Part shown: one piece after another, positions 13,160 to 25,194 of the stretch
How positions within the stretch are numbered: position 1 is the first letter of the stretch
Layout: the number at the start of each line of letters is the position of its first letter
DNA from: Pseudisothecium myosuroides
Taxonomy: Eukaryota > Streptophyta > Bryopsida > Hypnales > Lembophyllaceae
Assembly: GCA_951799445.1 (NCBI GenBank)
Contig: OX637296.1
Span: 4,836,001 to 4,900,000, forward strand
Reading direction: 5' to 3'
Length of the DNA: 64,000 nucleotides
The notes under the pieces: model-generated
The model's database searches: none
Seen by the model: the letters and a program-made list of their open reading frames with translations, nothing else
Told to the model about the DNA's origin: nothing
Position numbers and translations under genes: made by a program

Positions 13160-16100
13160 TTCAGTGTATGTTCAAATGCACTCACTAATTTGGTACTCCT
13201 AGTTCAACTTCATATTAGGTACAGTGTACTTAGCCTGATGTAGTGGTGTGAGTTTGACAGTTTAGGCGTGTCTCTATGAGATGTTCTACTTTCTCGTTTT
13301 GTAGCCAGAGAATGCAGGACTTGCTAAGGATAATGAATATTCGTTCTGCCACCCAATGAGTGTTCAGTTGAGTTACGACAGGCGACCCTGAGGATCTACT
13401 CAAATCCCTCTACATCTCCATGTGCTCCATGACAGAAGGTTTGAGTGACCTTCACTCGTCTATTGCAAAATTAGGTCTTTGCAATGCACTTGCTAAGGTT
13501 TTCATAAACACAATGATGGGCATACTTTTTTGTGAAGCTGTCTCTAGAAGTTTAGCTCGGCAAACATTGCAACAGACCTTGTGTTGCAGAGCTTTTGTGT
13601 GAGCCAATTTAACCAATTCAACCATTCATTAGCAAGCCTCACCTCTCTACCTTTCTATTGTTTTCTTGTTTGCTCTGTAATTCAGATTGAATCCTCTCCA
13701 TGTTTATTTTACATATCATAGTCTCAAGGGTTTTTTTAATCGTTCAAGAATGTAGTGTTTGAATTTAGCTTTCTATTGTTACATTTCGTTACCTTTCCTT
13801 GTGGCCACTTAGACTTAGGGTTAGCTCTTAGGGTTAGGACTAAAACAGAGGTATACTTTGCGACAAACCCTATTTCTGTTTGAACATTAGACATTTGTTT
13901 TGTCATTCACTATAGTCGGCTATAGCACGTCCTGTCTTCAGCTTGGGCACCATTGGACGGTTGTGAATATGGTCAGACCATTTTTAGATGCAAGGAATGT
14001 TTAGGAAGGGATTGTGAAAGTTTTTGAAGTTTATAAAGGATCTCTAACCCTTGCGTGAAACTCTACGAGCACAAAGCATTCTAGAAAGCTAGAAGCGGAA
14101 ATGATCTGGAGTAATGAAATTGGATTTCGTAGAGCTTCACGAGGACCCATGACGCGTGTGCAGGATGCCGCTTCGTCGTCTTCTACTCTTGCTGCATCCT
14201 CTGGGATGAGCGTGCAAACAGAGGGGCCTGCAATAAAAATGCTTTGCTTTGGTAAGTATTCTGGTTCATTTTGACCAAAGTGATTTGCAATAGCAACCAC
14301 CCAGAGGAGGAAACGATTACCATATTGCTAGTGGCTTGCATCATTGAGGATGTTTCTAGGTGTTGCAATCCAGCTTTGGTTTGTCCCTAAACCCTAAACC
14401 CTAAACCCACCCTAAAGCCTGACAATGACCCTAATTTGACTGGTAATAGTAATGAGGCGTCGAAAATGGACCTGGCAGAAGTACTTGAAGCAGTATTTTC
14501 AAGTACTAACGTGGTAATGGTTGGCAAGTACTTATCTAGTTTCCTTGGCAGTTCAGTTCCCTTCCGAAACCGTTATATGCTATTTTGTATTTGCCAGCTA
14601 GGTTAGTTCGAGCTGCTACACTGACAACTCTCTCTAGCTTGAATACTAGGAATTTCTAACCTTATACGGAGTACTAATTAGTATCTAAATGCTCAACCTT
14701 TTACTCGGCAGAGGTTTTATTATTTGGTATGTCCATTTTTCAACTAATTTTGTTTGCGCAATCTTGAAGGAAGATTGCGTAAGATGTAAAGAAGAATGAA
14801 TGCTTTATACAAATCCATGGATAGATTTTTATAAGGAATTTCTATTATCTATCCTGTTTTTTTAAATCCTAATGATACTATTAGCGTGCCTTGAGCAGTT
14901 GGGGAGAGAGCAGTATGTGTGTGTCTGGGCTTCCACACCCGGTGTCAGTTTTAAGATGTCGGATGGCCCATACGCAGGAGGTATCGTTCGTGTGGATTGA
15001 GTTGGATATCATAAAAAGGAAGAAGCGGAAGTTTAATTTGCTTTCCCAACTAAGAGTGCTAAACTAAGATGCGACTTGTTGATGATGAGCGAGGACGACA
15101 AGATCAAATGCGAGCGGCCAGGAAGCGATAGTGGAGACTGGAAGAAAAGGTATTACTTAAGATGAGAAGAAACTAAATGGTGGTCTGAAGAAAGAACGTG
15201 ATGGTCTAAAGAAATCTCGTGAAGTTTTTGATAAAATGGTGAAGCTTCGTCAAGTTTTTTCAAATTACAGAATGACACCATCAACAAAGATCATGGATGG
15301 TGGAATCAAGGAAGAGGTATGATATCTATCCTGTTGGTTCTGTTGCTGTGTTATACTATCATTCTTAGCCCTCGCATGTTTGGTGTGTTTCAGGTGCTAA
15401 AGCTAAAGGGAGCCATGAGAGAACAGATTAACAGGATTATCGATCGCCAAGGTTGTATTCCACTTCTGATGCTCTTCCAAAGAGCCAACATGGCCCTAGA
15501 ATCGAGTTTCTGTTGTTGTCACTGGCGTAGTCCTAATCGCTTTCCAAATTTTAGCAACGACACTGCTAATTCCAAGTGGTGGGAGCAGAATTTTGTTCCT
15601 AAGATATTAGAGAAGGGTTTGGGAATTTTGCGAGTGGCGGCTAAGAACTGGAGTTTTAAACTAGAAATATTTTCAGGTTCATCAAACTTGTTTCAGACTT
15701 GAACTCAAGACTTCATCGCCAACCAAGCGAAAACGAGTTTAATGAAAGGAATGAGGTCATTCAAGATGTTTGAATATGAAGGGATTGATCTTCAACCTAC
15801 GATTTGCTATCTGCGTTCTAGTGGAAAGTGGTCTGAAGCATTATCTTTGGCATTGGTTGCTTCATTGTGTGCTTTCTGTTGTCTTCTAGAATGAATGATT
15901 CCTTATCAAGTGTTGTGTCGATACTTCAGACAAATTTGTTGGTTCGAAATGTTGCAAGAGCCTATGATGGTAAGTCATATTAGGAGTGTCTTTGTTTGCT
16001 ACTTTGTATTCAGTTTCTAGCATTCAAAAATGTAAGACAGATTGGTGACTAGAAATTATCCCTGTGGATACCATGAGAATCATTGCCTTAAAAAAAATGC

Positions 16101-16495
16101 AAAAGCACTCATTGGAAGTCAACCTATTGTAGAAGACCTCCCCCTTTCACAACAAAATTCTGAGGATGAATAGTTGCACTTTTGTCCACATGCAAAGATT
16201 CTTTGTCATTCATCGAACATCAAATGTCCGTGGTGTTGTTTATGGGTCAGCTTATCTTGAAGAATCCAGATCAAGACTGAATTCAATTGGACTTTAAGAG
16301 AAGAGTTACATAGCAACCTATGCATTTTTGTGAAGTTCATCTTGAATTTAAAATGGAAGTATGCAAATTTAGAATCCATCATACAAAATATGCTATTCTA
16401 TGCAAGGTACGTCAAGGAGTGCATCCTACTTTATACATAATCTCAATGTAGGAGAATTTTGCCATTGTGACATGTTTCAATTGGTCAAAACATGC
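13160..16495. other. Intergenic region with no recognised gene
   Basis: Stretches at 14880-15060 and 15319-15720 have balanced base composition and splice-like sites (for example TTTCAG before 15395), suggesting an old or unknown transcribed unit. No domain could be recognised. A short telomere-like CCCTAAACCCTAAACCC lies at 14387-14407. The block at about 16050-16220 is a dispersed repeat with partners near 38955-39125 and 48950-49130. Confidence 0.45.
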
Positions 16496-16917
16496 TAAAG
16501 TAGTATGTTCTAAAAGTGACCATTTAATGGTTGGATTGCCTTTTTCACAGGTTTCCATGAATAGAAATCATTTTGGATCATTTTTTACAGAAAGAAAAAT
16601 GGATGTGGAATGTAATACAAGTGGTTTCATATATTTTGAATCACTTTTGAATTACTTAAGAATTTTCAAAAAGAACTATTGTAGGTACCTATTTGTGACC
16701 CTAGGTCTTCCAAAATCTTCCAAAATCTGACCACTTGCATTTCTAAAGTGATTTGAGTAAATGAAGGCCACTGCTTGGCTCTTGCAATAAATAATGCTTT
16801 TCTCTCAATTTTCTCCATGGCTTGAGAGGTCCATTTAAGGACCACCTAATGTTCATTTGGAACCTAAAAATAGGATTGATTTGAAGAGGCTGCTCACTTT
16901 TAGAGCATACTAGCTTA
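16496..16917. mobile_element. MITE with TAAGGTAGT ends, copy 2, inverted
   Basis: Reverse-complement copy of the 10269-10681 element, with similar ends (GTAGTATGTTCTAAAAGTGA and its near inverse). It is flanked on each side by a direct repeat of about 100 bp (about 16396-16495 and 16918-17020, sharing TATGCAAGGTAC-type and GGAGTGCATCC sequence). That flank is far longer than a transposon target duplication. Confidence 0.72.
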
Positions 16918-17029
16918 CTCTATGCGAGGTACCTAAAGGAGTGCATCCCACTTTATACGTAATCTCAATGCAAGAGAGTTTCATCGTCATGGAATGTTTT
17001 GATTGGTTAAGGAGAGGCATATTAACCTC

Positions 17030-17425
17030 TAATTGCCCAAGGTACCAAATTTTGGTGTCGACAATACTTTGAAGTTAAATAAAACCTAACCAAGTTGCTA
17101 TTTTAAATAGTTTATATTGATTTAAAATTATTTTTAAAGTTTAGTTTTAGGATCAAAAATCCAATTTTGAAAATGATTGACTATGATTTTTCTATTTAGG
17201 ATTTTGTGCAAGGATGTCCACAGCAATCTTGACTTTTGCAATGTTGAAGGCTCTTGGAAATGAGCCTCAAATACATTAGACCGTGGAGGAAAAATCACAT
17301 TAGAAATTCATTTAAAAAAAATTGTAGAGTAGATTTTGAGAAGCCCCCATTTGAATGGGGTTATGCATGTAAGGCCCTCTAACCTCATTTTTTTTGGTGA
17401 CCAACTTTTTAGATTTGACATGTGA
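17030..17425 (+). repeat. Dispersed repeat, copy 1 (partner at 63595-64000)
   Basis: The sequence GTTAAATAAAACCTAACCAA and the next ~350 bases match 63595-64000 in the same orientation, including GGAAATGAGCCTCAAATACA. The partner runs off the right window edge, so the full unit length is not visible. Noncoding. Confidence 0.78.
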
Positions 17426-17689
17426 CAAGAAGATTGAAAGACTTTAAATCACTTTCGCAATTAAAACACCCTCATGATCAAACATTATAATCTTTCAATT
17501 CATAAGTGATATTGTTGTGTTTTTTTTTCCTATGTGATTTCTAACATGTCTAGTTTGAATTTATACGTTTATAATTTTTAAAAAAATTGATACAACTTAT
17601 CAAAATGTTGACTATTTGTTCAATTTAAAATAAATTCCTAGAAGCTCATAAAAGGCCTTAGGCATCCATTTCTTAAGTTTGGCTGTTTG

Positions 17690-17935
17690 ATTGAATGTTT
17701 GTTTTGTTTTGTTTTGTTTGTTTGTAATGTTGAGATCTCTCGGACCTTGCCTCCCCCGGTCGTGTTTTTGGTATCGTCGGAAGGCCCTCGGCAGGGTAGG
17801 GTACATAGGCTTGGTTTGGTGGCGTTTGGAAGTATGGTGCAAAAGTTATAGATTTTTTAGTTTTTCTTTGTTTCAAAAAAATAAGATTTACTTTTACTTT
17901 TGTTTTGGCTGTGGCAACACCACAGGGCACACTAG
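17690..17935 (+). repeat. Dispersed repeat, copy 2 (partner at 10036-10268)
   Basis: Starts with repeated TTTTG, has a GAGATCTCTCGGACC core and ends in GGCTGTGGCAACACCACAGG, matching the earlier copy block for block. Confidence 0.7.
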
Positions 17936-20566
17936 TCTACGGTGGGAAGGTTATTGAATTTCAAAGTTCTTATTGTATTTTATAAAATTATAAAATTATT
18001 TTTTGGCTGCGGCACAGCTAGGGCACACTATTTTAGGGTTTTAGGGACACCCGGGTTTTTCCCCGCTCCCACCGACTACAGTAACTGGGCCGACTTGCTC
18101 ACCACTCTCACAGGCAGGGTTTCATTTCAGTACGTTGCTTTGCAGATTTCGTTTTGCGATTTTGTGCTGCTCCTGGTCAATCTTCGAGTTTGCAGTGGTG
18201 GTGTTATGTTCGTTTCTTCAGAGCCATTCCGGAGCACTTCCTTGCAAAGAAGAGAGGGAGCTGTGTACAAAGTGGTGCACGAGCTGTGCACGAACTGGGG
18301 AATGGTTCTCCTTTCTGGTGGGTATTTGTTTCGTGAGCGCATCCTGTGTTTTGTAGTATATGTGTTAGCTAGAAGCGCATCTTATTTATTATCGAGAGGT
18401 TCTTATCATTTCGAGTGAATGTATGTTGAGAATGTTTTACCGATATTCAATTCCTAGTGTGTTTTTTGGTAACAAAGTGAATACTTTTCGATGCCGTCAA
18501 TGAAATCCTTTCTGGATTCTGAGAATCGGAGTTTCCTTGTTTGTGTAGTGAGTGAGAGAAGGGCGAAGAGGAGCGGAACTAGCTCCAAGGCGTTCATCAG
18601 AAAACAGGGTTCAAATACTCCCCAGGCAACGGCGCAGGTCAGATCCTTCCCTAGGATATGTGTTGCTGCGATCTGCGAATTCCTCCAATCGGCTCTGCAG
18701 GGATGCCCTAGAGTCTTCGAGATGGAAAACTGCGTGGTCTAGTCTTGTACATAGAGAGAGATGAAGTGAGGTTAATTGTGGGGAACTCCAGGGAACTCTT
18801 CTCAGTTCTCACCCTCAGATCATTCTCAATTTCATCCCTACAATCTAGGTTGCCAGTCATACAGCACAATATCGCAGCCACCCTGCTTCAAAACTAGTGC
18901 GTAGTCAAAAATAAAAGCACAACCAACCAGATCACAGTCGGAAGTTATGCAAAAAAGCCTTGAAATTGAACCTGCTACATACAACAGAACTTCATCTCTA
19001 TTAGGAATCATGCGCAGATTGATGAAATTCCAACTTTATTAATTACCAATCCTCCAGTAGTTTCTTAGCCATGATAAGGTTGTTGAGTGGGAGATAAAAA
19101 CTCAGAGTTCTGAATCGCATTGAAAACAGTGATGGTGGTGGCTACTTTTGGCGCATTCCCCTGGAAAATGATAATGTCGTAAAACCAAAATTTAGCATAT
19201 GAGTACAGTGGACTATATCCTATCCTGTGGTTGTGCACTTGTTGATGCATAATTCTTGCATGTTCGCTTCCTAGTGAATAGTTCGGTGGAGGTATTGATA
19301 AATCAGACAGGGGTTTCCTTTGATGTCATTGAGATGTATTGAGTAAGTTTGATTAGGTCGTGGCAGCCTGCTGGAGAACATTTCGGAGGCAGGTGGTAGC
19401 TCTCTAAGCAGGTTTGTATTGACATTCTTGTATGCGTATCGCAGGTTCCTACATCTTGGTGGCGAAAGGAAAATAGATTGGGGAAAGGATTTGCATCTTG
19501 GTGTGATGATGACACGGAGCCTCTCTTTGCGGAGGCTGCTCGCCAAATGTAGGTAATCTAAACCCCTAATTGTGTTTTCTTGGTGAGGTTTTAGTAGGTC
19601 AGTAGGGGAGTTTCTTTTGTCTAATTGTATTTGGTTTTTGTCCACCGAGTGTAGTGTTCTTTGCTGATTGTGGTGATATAAAGTTTGGTTTTATTTGAAT
19701 TATAGTTTTTCACTATCTGATCAATCGAATCGTTCATTTGAAAACTCTCATTCTTTGACTCTTGAGTGGTTGACTCTTGTGTGCGCATGAGTGTGATTGC
19801 ACTCTTGAAGGATCAAGAGGCTCAAATTAGGTCTCATGCTTTTTGTTTTTTGGGGCAGTTTTGAGTAGGGGTCATATGGGGACTTTCATTTGTCCAATTT
19901 TGATCAACAAATGCAATGATCCTTCACTGATTCTGGTGCTATAGAATTTGTCTCCATCTGAATTGTATTTTTTACAATATTATCAATCGAATGGGCCATT
20001 TTGAATCCAGGAATGCTTCATCTTTTAGGGTTAAGTCTTGTGTTCATTGCAGTGTCGTCTCACATCATGTCCGATGAATGTGGTGAAATGGTGTATGCGC
20101 TAGGATATTGACAGGCGATAACATCACTCCGCAGTTCAATGCGCAGCCTTGCTTTGACAAGCCCATCCTCATCTACTGGTTGATATACCCTAACCTACGA
20201 TTTGTTTACCTTTGCCTTCGCTTGTAGTGTGTTCCTGTGTACCAAGTGGGTCACTCCATTTGGTATGATAAGAGCTAATCATACCTTTAAAAGTGACACA
20301 TGACGCTGGTTCTTTGTACAGACCATTCTACAGTTCCTTCGACTAAATGAGGCAGGCACGCAGGCAGCTTCCTGGCAAGGCTGAAACGCTGGAATCGACA
20401 GAGCAACTCCATTAATTGTATGCTTTCACGACCAGTTACTTGGCTTTTCCAACCCAAGTTTTACTTTGCTACTTGTTTCTCATAAACAGAATGATTGATG
20501 GATCTTCTGATTTTCGTCCCGCCAATTTCGCTTCTTGGCTTACTTATGGGTTTTGCTTCTTGGCAG
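17936..20566. other. Intergenic region with a local duplication and no recognised gene
   Basis: Roughly 19570-19750 and 19840-20010 are diverged direct copies (a CCTTCACTGATTCTGGTG-type block), with a third relative at 33560-33680. Short open frames at 17942-18418 and 18491-18764 show no recognisable domain. Base composition is more balanced than in the AT-rich blocks, so old exons may be present but could not be identified. Confidence 0.45.
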
Positions 20567-20648
20567 GCGCCAATTAAATCCGTGTACTTCACTGGGGAGC
20601 ACACAAGCCCCGAGTCTAATGGCTATGTTCATGTACCTTACTTGACAG
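20567..20648 (+). pseudogene. Polyamine oxidase (FAD amine oxidase) C-terminal exon relic
   Basis: An 82-nt exon-like segment between an AG acceptor and a GT donor encodes KSVYFTGEHTSPESNGYVHV then PYLTG. It matches the C-terminal FAD-binding motif of plant polyamine oxidases, which normally reads VYFTGEHT…NGYVHGAYLAG. The Gly-Ala after YVH is replaced by Val-Pro. No neighbouring exon of the enzyme was recognised in several kilobases on either side. This looks like an isolated exon left from a duplicated or deleted gene. The motif is distinctive, but the match is short. Confidence 0.65.
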
Positions 20649-22155
20649 GTGCCTTGAGCTTTCCTCCTCCAAGTACCTTTGTTCTTCGCCATTCCATCTT
20701 TTGTATTACATTAGAATATTTGTTGTATGCTTCCTTTCTTTTGTGAATATATGATGTTTTTTCATTCAATCTATTGGAATATTGAAGGGCCACGCGGTAT
20801 GTGCAAAACGACTCTTGTCATGGTTCATAACAATTAGGCGATGGCATTTTGGACATCGGAGAAGAATATTTACAAGAATTGGAGACAAAAAATGTTGCAA
20901 ATTACATTACGAGAATCATTGCAAGTTTTTGTGTCACGATCATGTTTTCTGATGCGACGTGTGTTTATTATGCAAGGATTTCTGCCACGGAGGTGCTCTG
21001 GAAGTGCAAGTATTTTTGGCAAGTGTGCTAATTCCATCCAGGCAGAGCTGAACCTTGAAGAGGAATCCCAAGGTAGTCTTGATTTGGTAAGTGATTATGC
21101 TTGGCTGCTAGTGGATTCTTCTGTGTGGACGCACCTTAGTTTCCTTTGAGTTATTCATTGAACTTAACATGAAGAAATTGTGTCCAACTAGGTCGAATGC
21201 TTGCTAACATTACTAATGATCACACATTTCAAAATAGATGAGATTAGCTTTGAAAGTGCGGAGGCCTGGGAAGGTTGTTGGATGTCGTGTGAAGTTTGTT
21301 TCATTGAATCTCGAGTGTTCAAATTTGTACAGTTTTTTGTTAATTAAAGACTCATATTGAACAGAAAATCCATGCATCAAAACCTGTGTTTGGGTAGCCA
21401 CTGACACTAAATGCTCAGAACTTGGACTGCAGTTTGAATGCTTGTCTTGAGTTGCTAGAATGATGGCTAATTCTCTACATGACTTTGTCTTAAACCCTAA
21501 TGTTGCTACATAAACAATACCCCATATGAAATGCTTTTGAAGTTCTTTTTAAAATAGGACTAGTATACCCCTTTTCCATAGTTTTCATGGAATGCAAAAG
21601 TGACACGTGTACTTGTTCGTTTAATTGATTTTGAGTTTCCACACTTTTGTGCAGTTTGTCACTACCGTATGCGCTCAATAGCGACAACTCTTCGCCGAAC
21701 TATCCTCACCATCAGATGCAAACCAACAGAGCAGTTGGAGGAACTTGGAGGAAACACTTGAATGCATCCAGAGGCATCGAAGCTGATGAGGCGCCGGAAC
21801 TGATCAAATTAGGCAGTGTGTTTGTGCAGGAGCCTGTGTGCTGATCGATCCTTTCCTATTTCCTGTCTTTCTTGTAGAAGCTTGCTAGGAAAGTCTCCGT
21901 TGGGAAACAAGTCTTTGTTCTCTGCTATGTCGTTTGAGTACGATGTTGGGTGGTGAAGTTGGATGACTTGTAGAGGTTTCCGACCCAATCTCTGGTTTAT
22001 AGTGGGGTAGGTGGCTATAATATATCTAGTGTGGATTGCTTCTCCTCTGTGTGAGGAGCACATGAGAGGTAGTAGTAGTGGTGCAGACCAAATTAAAGCA
22101 GCATCGTAATTGTCACTTTCACACCACTCATGATCTTATAGGGCTTTGTTCCACA
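20649..22155 (+). other. Intergenic region before the TNL gene
   Basis: Several open stretches (for example 20841-21149 and 21647-21844) show no recognisable domain. The last ~300 bases have composition suitable for a promoter and leader of the TNL gene. No specific element is called. Confidence 0.4.
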
Positions 22156-25100
22156 ATGAACGACTCTGAAGCGGGACCCTCTACTCGGGTCATGGAAGAT
22201 TTCGATGTATTTCTGAACCACCGTGGGCCTGATACCAAAGCCACATTCGTTGCGCATTTGGATCAAGCACTAAGGGATGCAGGGTTTCGTCCATTTCTAG
22301 ACCGTCAGTCTCTGGAAGTGAGCGATGATAATGAAGAATCCATCTATCAGGCTCTGCGTATGGCCAAAGTTCACGTTGTTGTTGTGTCGAAGCGTTATGC
22401 AGAGTCGCAGTACTGTCTGGATGAACTGGTGGCCATTATGGGAAGCCACAAACCGGTGATTCCTGTGTTTTACGATGTGGAGATTGAGGACTTGCTGGAT
22501 GTGGAGAGGGGGAAATTTGCGGAGGCTTTCAAGAAACTCATGATCATACAAACCCGGGCGAAGTTGAAAGAGTGGACGGATGCTCTTGGATCGCTTTCCA
22601 AAATTGTTGGGATCTGCTTTGATAGTACTTGCAAGGATGGGTGAGTTCTGGAGTAAATCTAAGTAATTGTGGATACTCCATTTGGTAAATTTGTCCGGTT
22701 GCTTTGCTGTGATCCTTGGAATGCTATCAAGAGATAATTCTTCTCCCCAATTCACTTCTCTATGTGAATTTGAAGGAGCTCTTAGATTATGCTATATTTG
22801 AATGCCCCATTTTCTTTGTACATTAAATTGTATTCTGTTGACGAGTTGAACAATGAGACATTGATTTCTGAAAAACTTTTGCCAAGCTCTGAATTAGTGT
22901 CCATCGTTGGTTTCTTGAATGTGAAGCGATGAAGCGAAGATGAAGCAAGAGGTTGTGAACGCAGTAGCAAGCAAGTTTCCTCGTGGCTCAGGTTTTGTTG
23001 ATGAGAATCGTCGAGTTGGATTGGAAAAGTCCAGGAAAGAGGTAATTTGCAAACTAGAATCTGGACGCGTTGGTGTTGTGGGCCTCTATGGTATGGGTGG
23101 AATTGGGAAGAAGACTTTGGCTACTACAGTGTATGAACATTGTGCCCAAGACTTCGGACGTTGCAGCTTTTTGAGAGATGTCAGATCGAGTGACGCTCTT
23201 ACCTTGCAAAACCAAATTGTCAAAGATCTGCGCCTGGGAGATAAAGTGAACAACAATAGGGAGTATCAAAAAAAAATTCGTCAGTTGAACAACTTGGAAG
23301 TGCTTATTGTTGTTGATGACATTGATGACGAGAGACAATTTGAAGACATAATCTTGGATTTGGGTCAAATTGGGAAAGGGAGCAGGATAATTGTCACATC
23401 TCGTAATCAAAGGGTTTTGTCTAATGTTCTAGAATCAACAGAGACAGAGGGGAATGTTTTGCATGAGATTGAACTGCTCAACAGGGTGGAATCTCAACAG
23501 CTTTTTAATTTTCGAGCATTTCCTAGCAGATCACCAGACCATGGATTTGAGGATTTGGCAGTGAAAGTGGCAGATGCATGTGGAGGTCATCCATTGGCAT
23601 TGGAAATTGCCGGTGGTTTTCTACGCAATAAGAGGAACTTGAGAACTGATCGAGTGTTTTGGGATGAAATGATAGCTTCAAAAGCCACCCGAGATGAAAA
23701 ATTGCAAAGCATTTTAAAAATATCTTAGGACAAAGGTCTTGGTAGATCCCAGAAAACAATGTTACTGGACATATCTTGTCACCTTATTGGCCAACCTTGT
23801 GAAGTAGCTTTGGAGATATGGGCATCGTGTGAGTCTTGTGGTTGCGGAATTGGACGTGGAGTCAATTCAAGCTTTATTGACCTCATGGAAAGGTCTCTGG
23901 TAAAGTTGGATGATGATGGACAATTGCGGATGCATGATGTCCTTCGTGACATGGGTAGAGATATTGTGGAGCTTGCTGTCGACGGTGGGGGTTTGACGAA
24001 GTGGGATAGAATCCACTTTTGGGATTCGCAATTGGCTGGTGATTGTTTGGAGGACCAAAAGGTAGTCTCGTTTTTACCTATTTCAAGTATGGATTGCATG
24101 ATGAGAGTGGTCTTAATTTGAATCATTGCAAGAACGATGACAAGTGCAAGATTGCATATGATACTTGTGAGAGGAGTATGCATGGGCAATGTTCCAAGCC
24201 TCAAGATTGCTCTTTTTTTTACGTTGTCTCTAGGATTTTGATTGATCATAGGTTGGAGATTGTTGAATTTATGGTGGGTTGAAGAGTTTTTTTGTGTGTT
24301 TTTTGTCAATTCTTGATTTTGAGATGTTACTTTTGATATTGCAGGGATCTAACAAGGTACGGGGTTTCTCAAAATCGTTCTCAAGAACCTTGGGTACTTG
24401 TACCCCCCCGACTTACGATGCTGTGGCAATCTCCGACATGAGTGAGCTCCACTTGTTGGTTCTTGATGGGTGCCATGTATTTGGTGACTTTTCAAAGTGG
24501 TCAAGAGAGTTGAGATTGCTGCAATGGAGGCACTCTCCACTTTCAGAGTTACCTTTGGCATTGAATTTGCAGAAAATTGTCTTGCTGGATCTGAGCAAGA
24601 GTCACGAATTAACATGTCTTTGGAAGGATAATACAGTGGATCCTGTCCGGGAGGTATGGTCATCTCCTTGTGAATGGTCAATCGTTGTTTTTGTCAAGAG
24701 GTGAATGTTCAACTTGCATGAAAATTTGAATCCATGGTTGATTTTTGAAGTCGTGAGTCTGAGATCATATATAGTCATGCATTAGCTTTTATATGTTAGG
24801 CTCCAACTTGATACTTATATTATGCTACAAAGAGTGATTAATAAGCATCCAGCAAGAATAGGCGTACATTAGTTCATCCTTAAATATGGAAGAAGGTTTC
24901 TAAAGATGAAAGGTTATGCCCGTTGTCAACAAAATCTACTGTAGGAGGATTTCCAAATCAAATTGTGGTTGATTGGTGCGTTTTTGTTTGTCAATGTACA
25001 GGCCTGTGTAAATTTGCGTTGGTTAATTTTGAATGATTGTATGAGTCTATCGACGCTCACACAAGATATTGGTAAGTGATTGTCAAAGTTGAAGGTGTTG

Positions 25101-25194
25101 GATTTGGGTTTTTGTGTCAAGATTGAAAGTCTTCCTGATTCTATTGGGGAGATGAAGGACTTGGAGCAGCTGATCCTTCATAATTGTAAGACGC

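Noticed and set aside
14387..14407. Interstitial telomere-like CCCTAAACCC repeats
   Set aside because: Only about two and a half units; CCCTAAA-like strings occur by chance in plant leaders and intergenic DNA.
15319..15702. Possible gene with REQINRIIDRQG and SKWWEQNFVP
   Set aside because: Briefly compared with EIN3-like and other plant families; no convincing motif order. Left as unrecognised.
17942..18764. Overlapping open frames of 70-158 codons
   Set aside because: No domain, no conserved splice context and multiple competing frames.
25062..25100. An intron starting at GTAAGT (25071) to bypass the TGA at 25077
   Set aside because: The nearest acceptor that restores the LRR frame would make an intron under 20 bases, too short for plant splicing.
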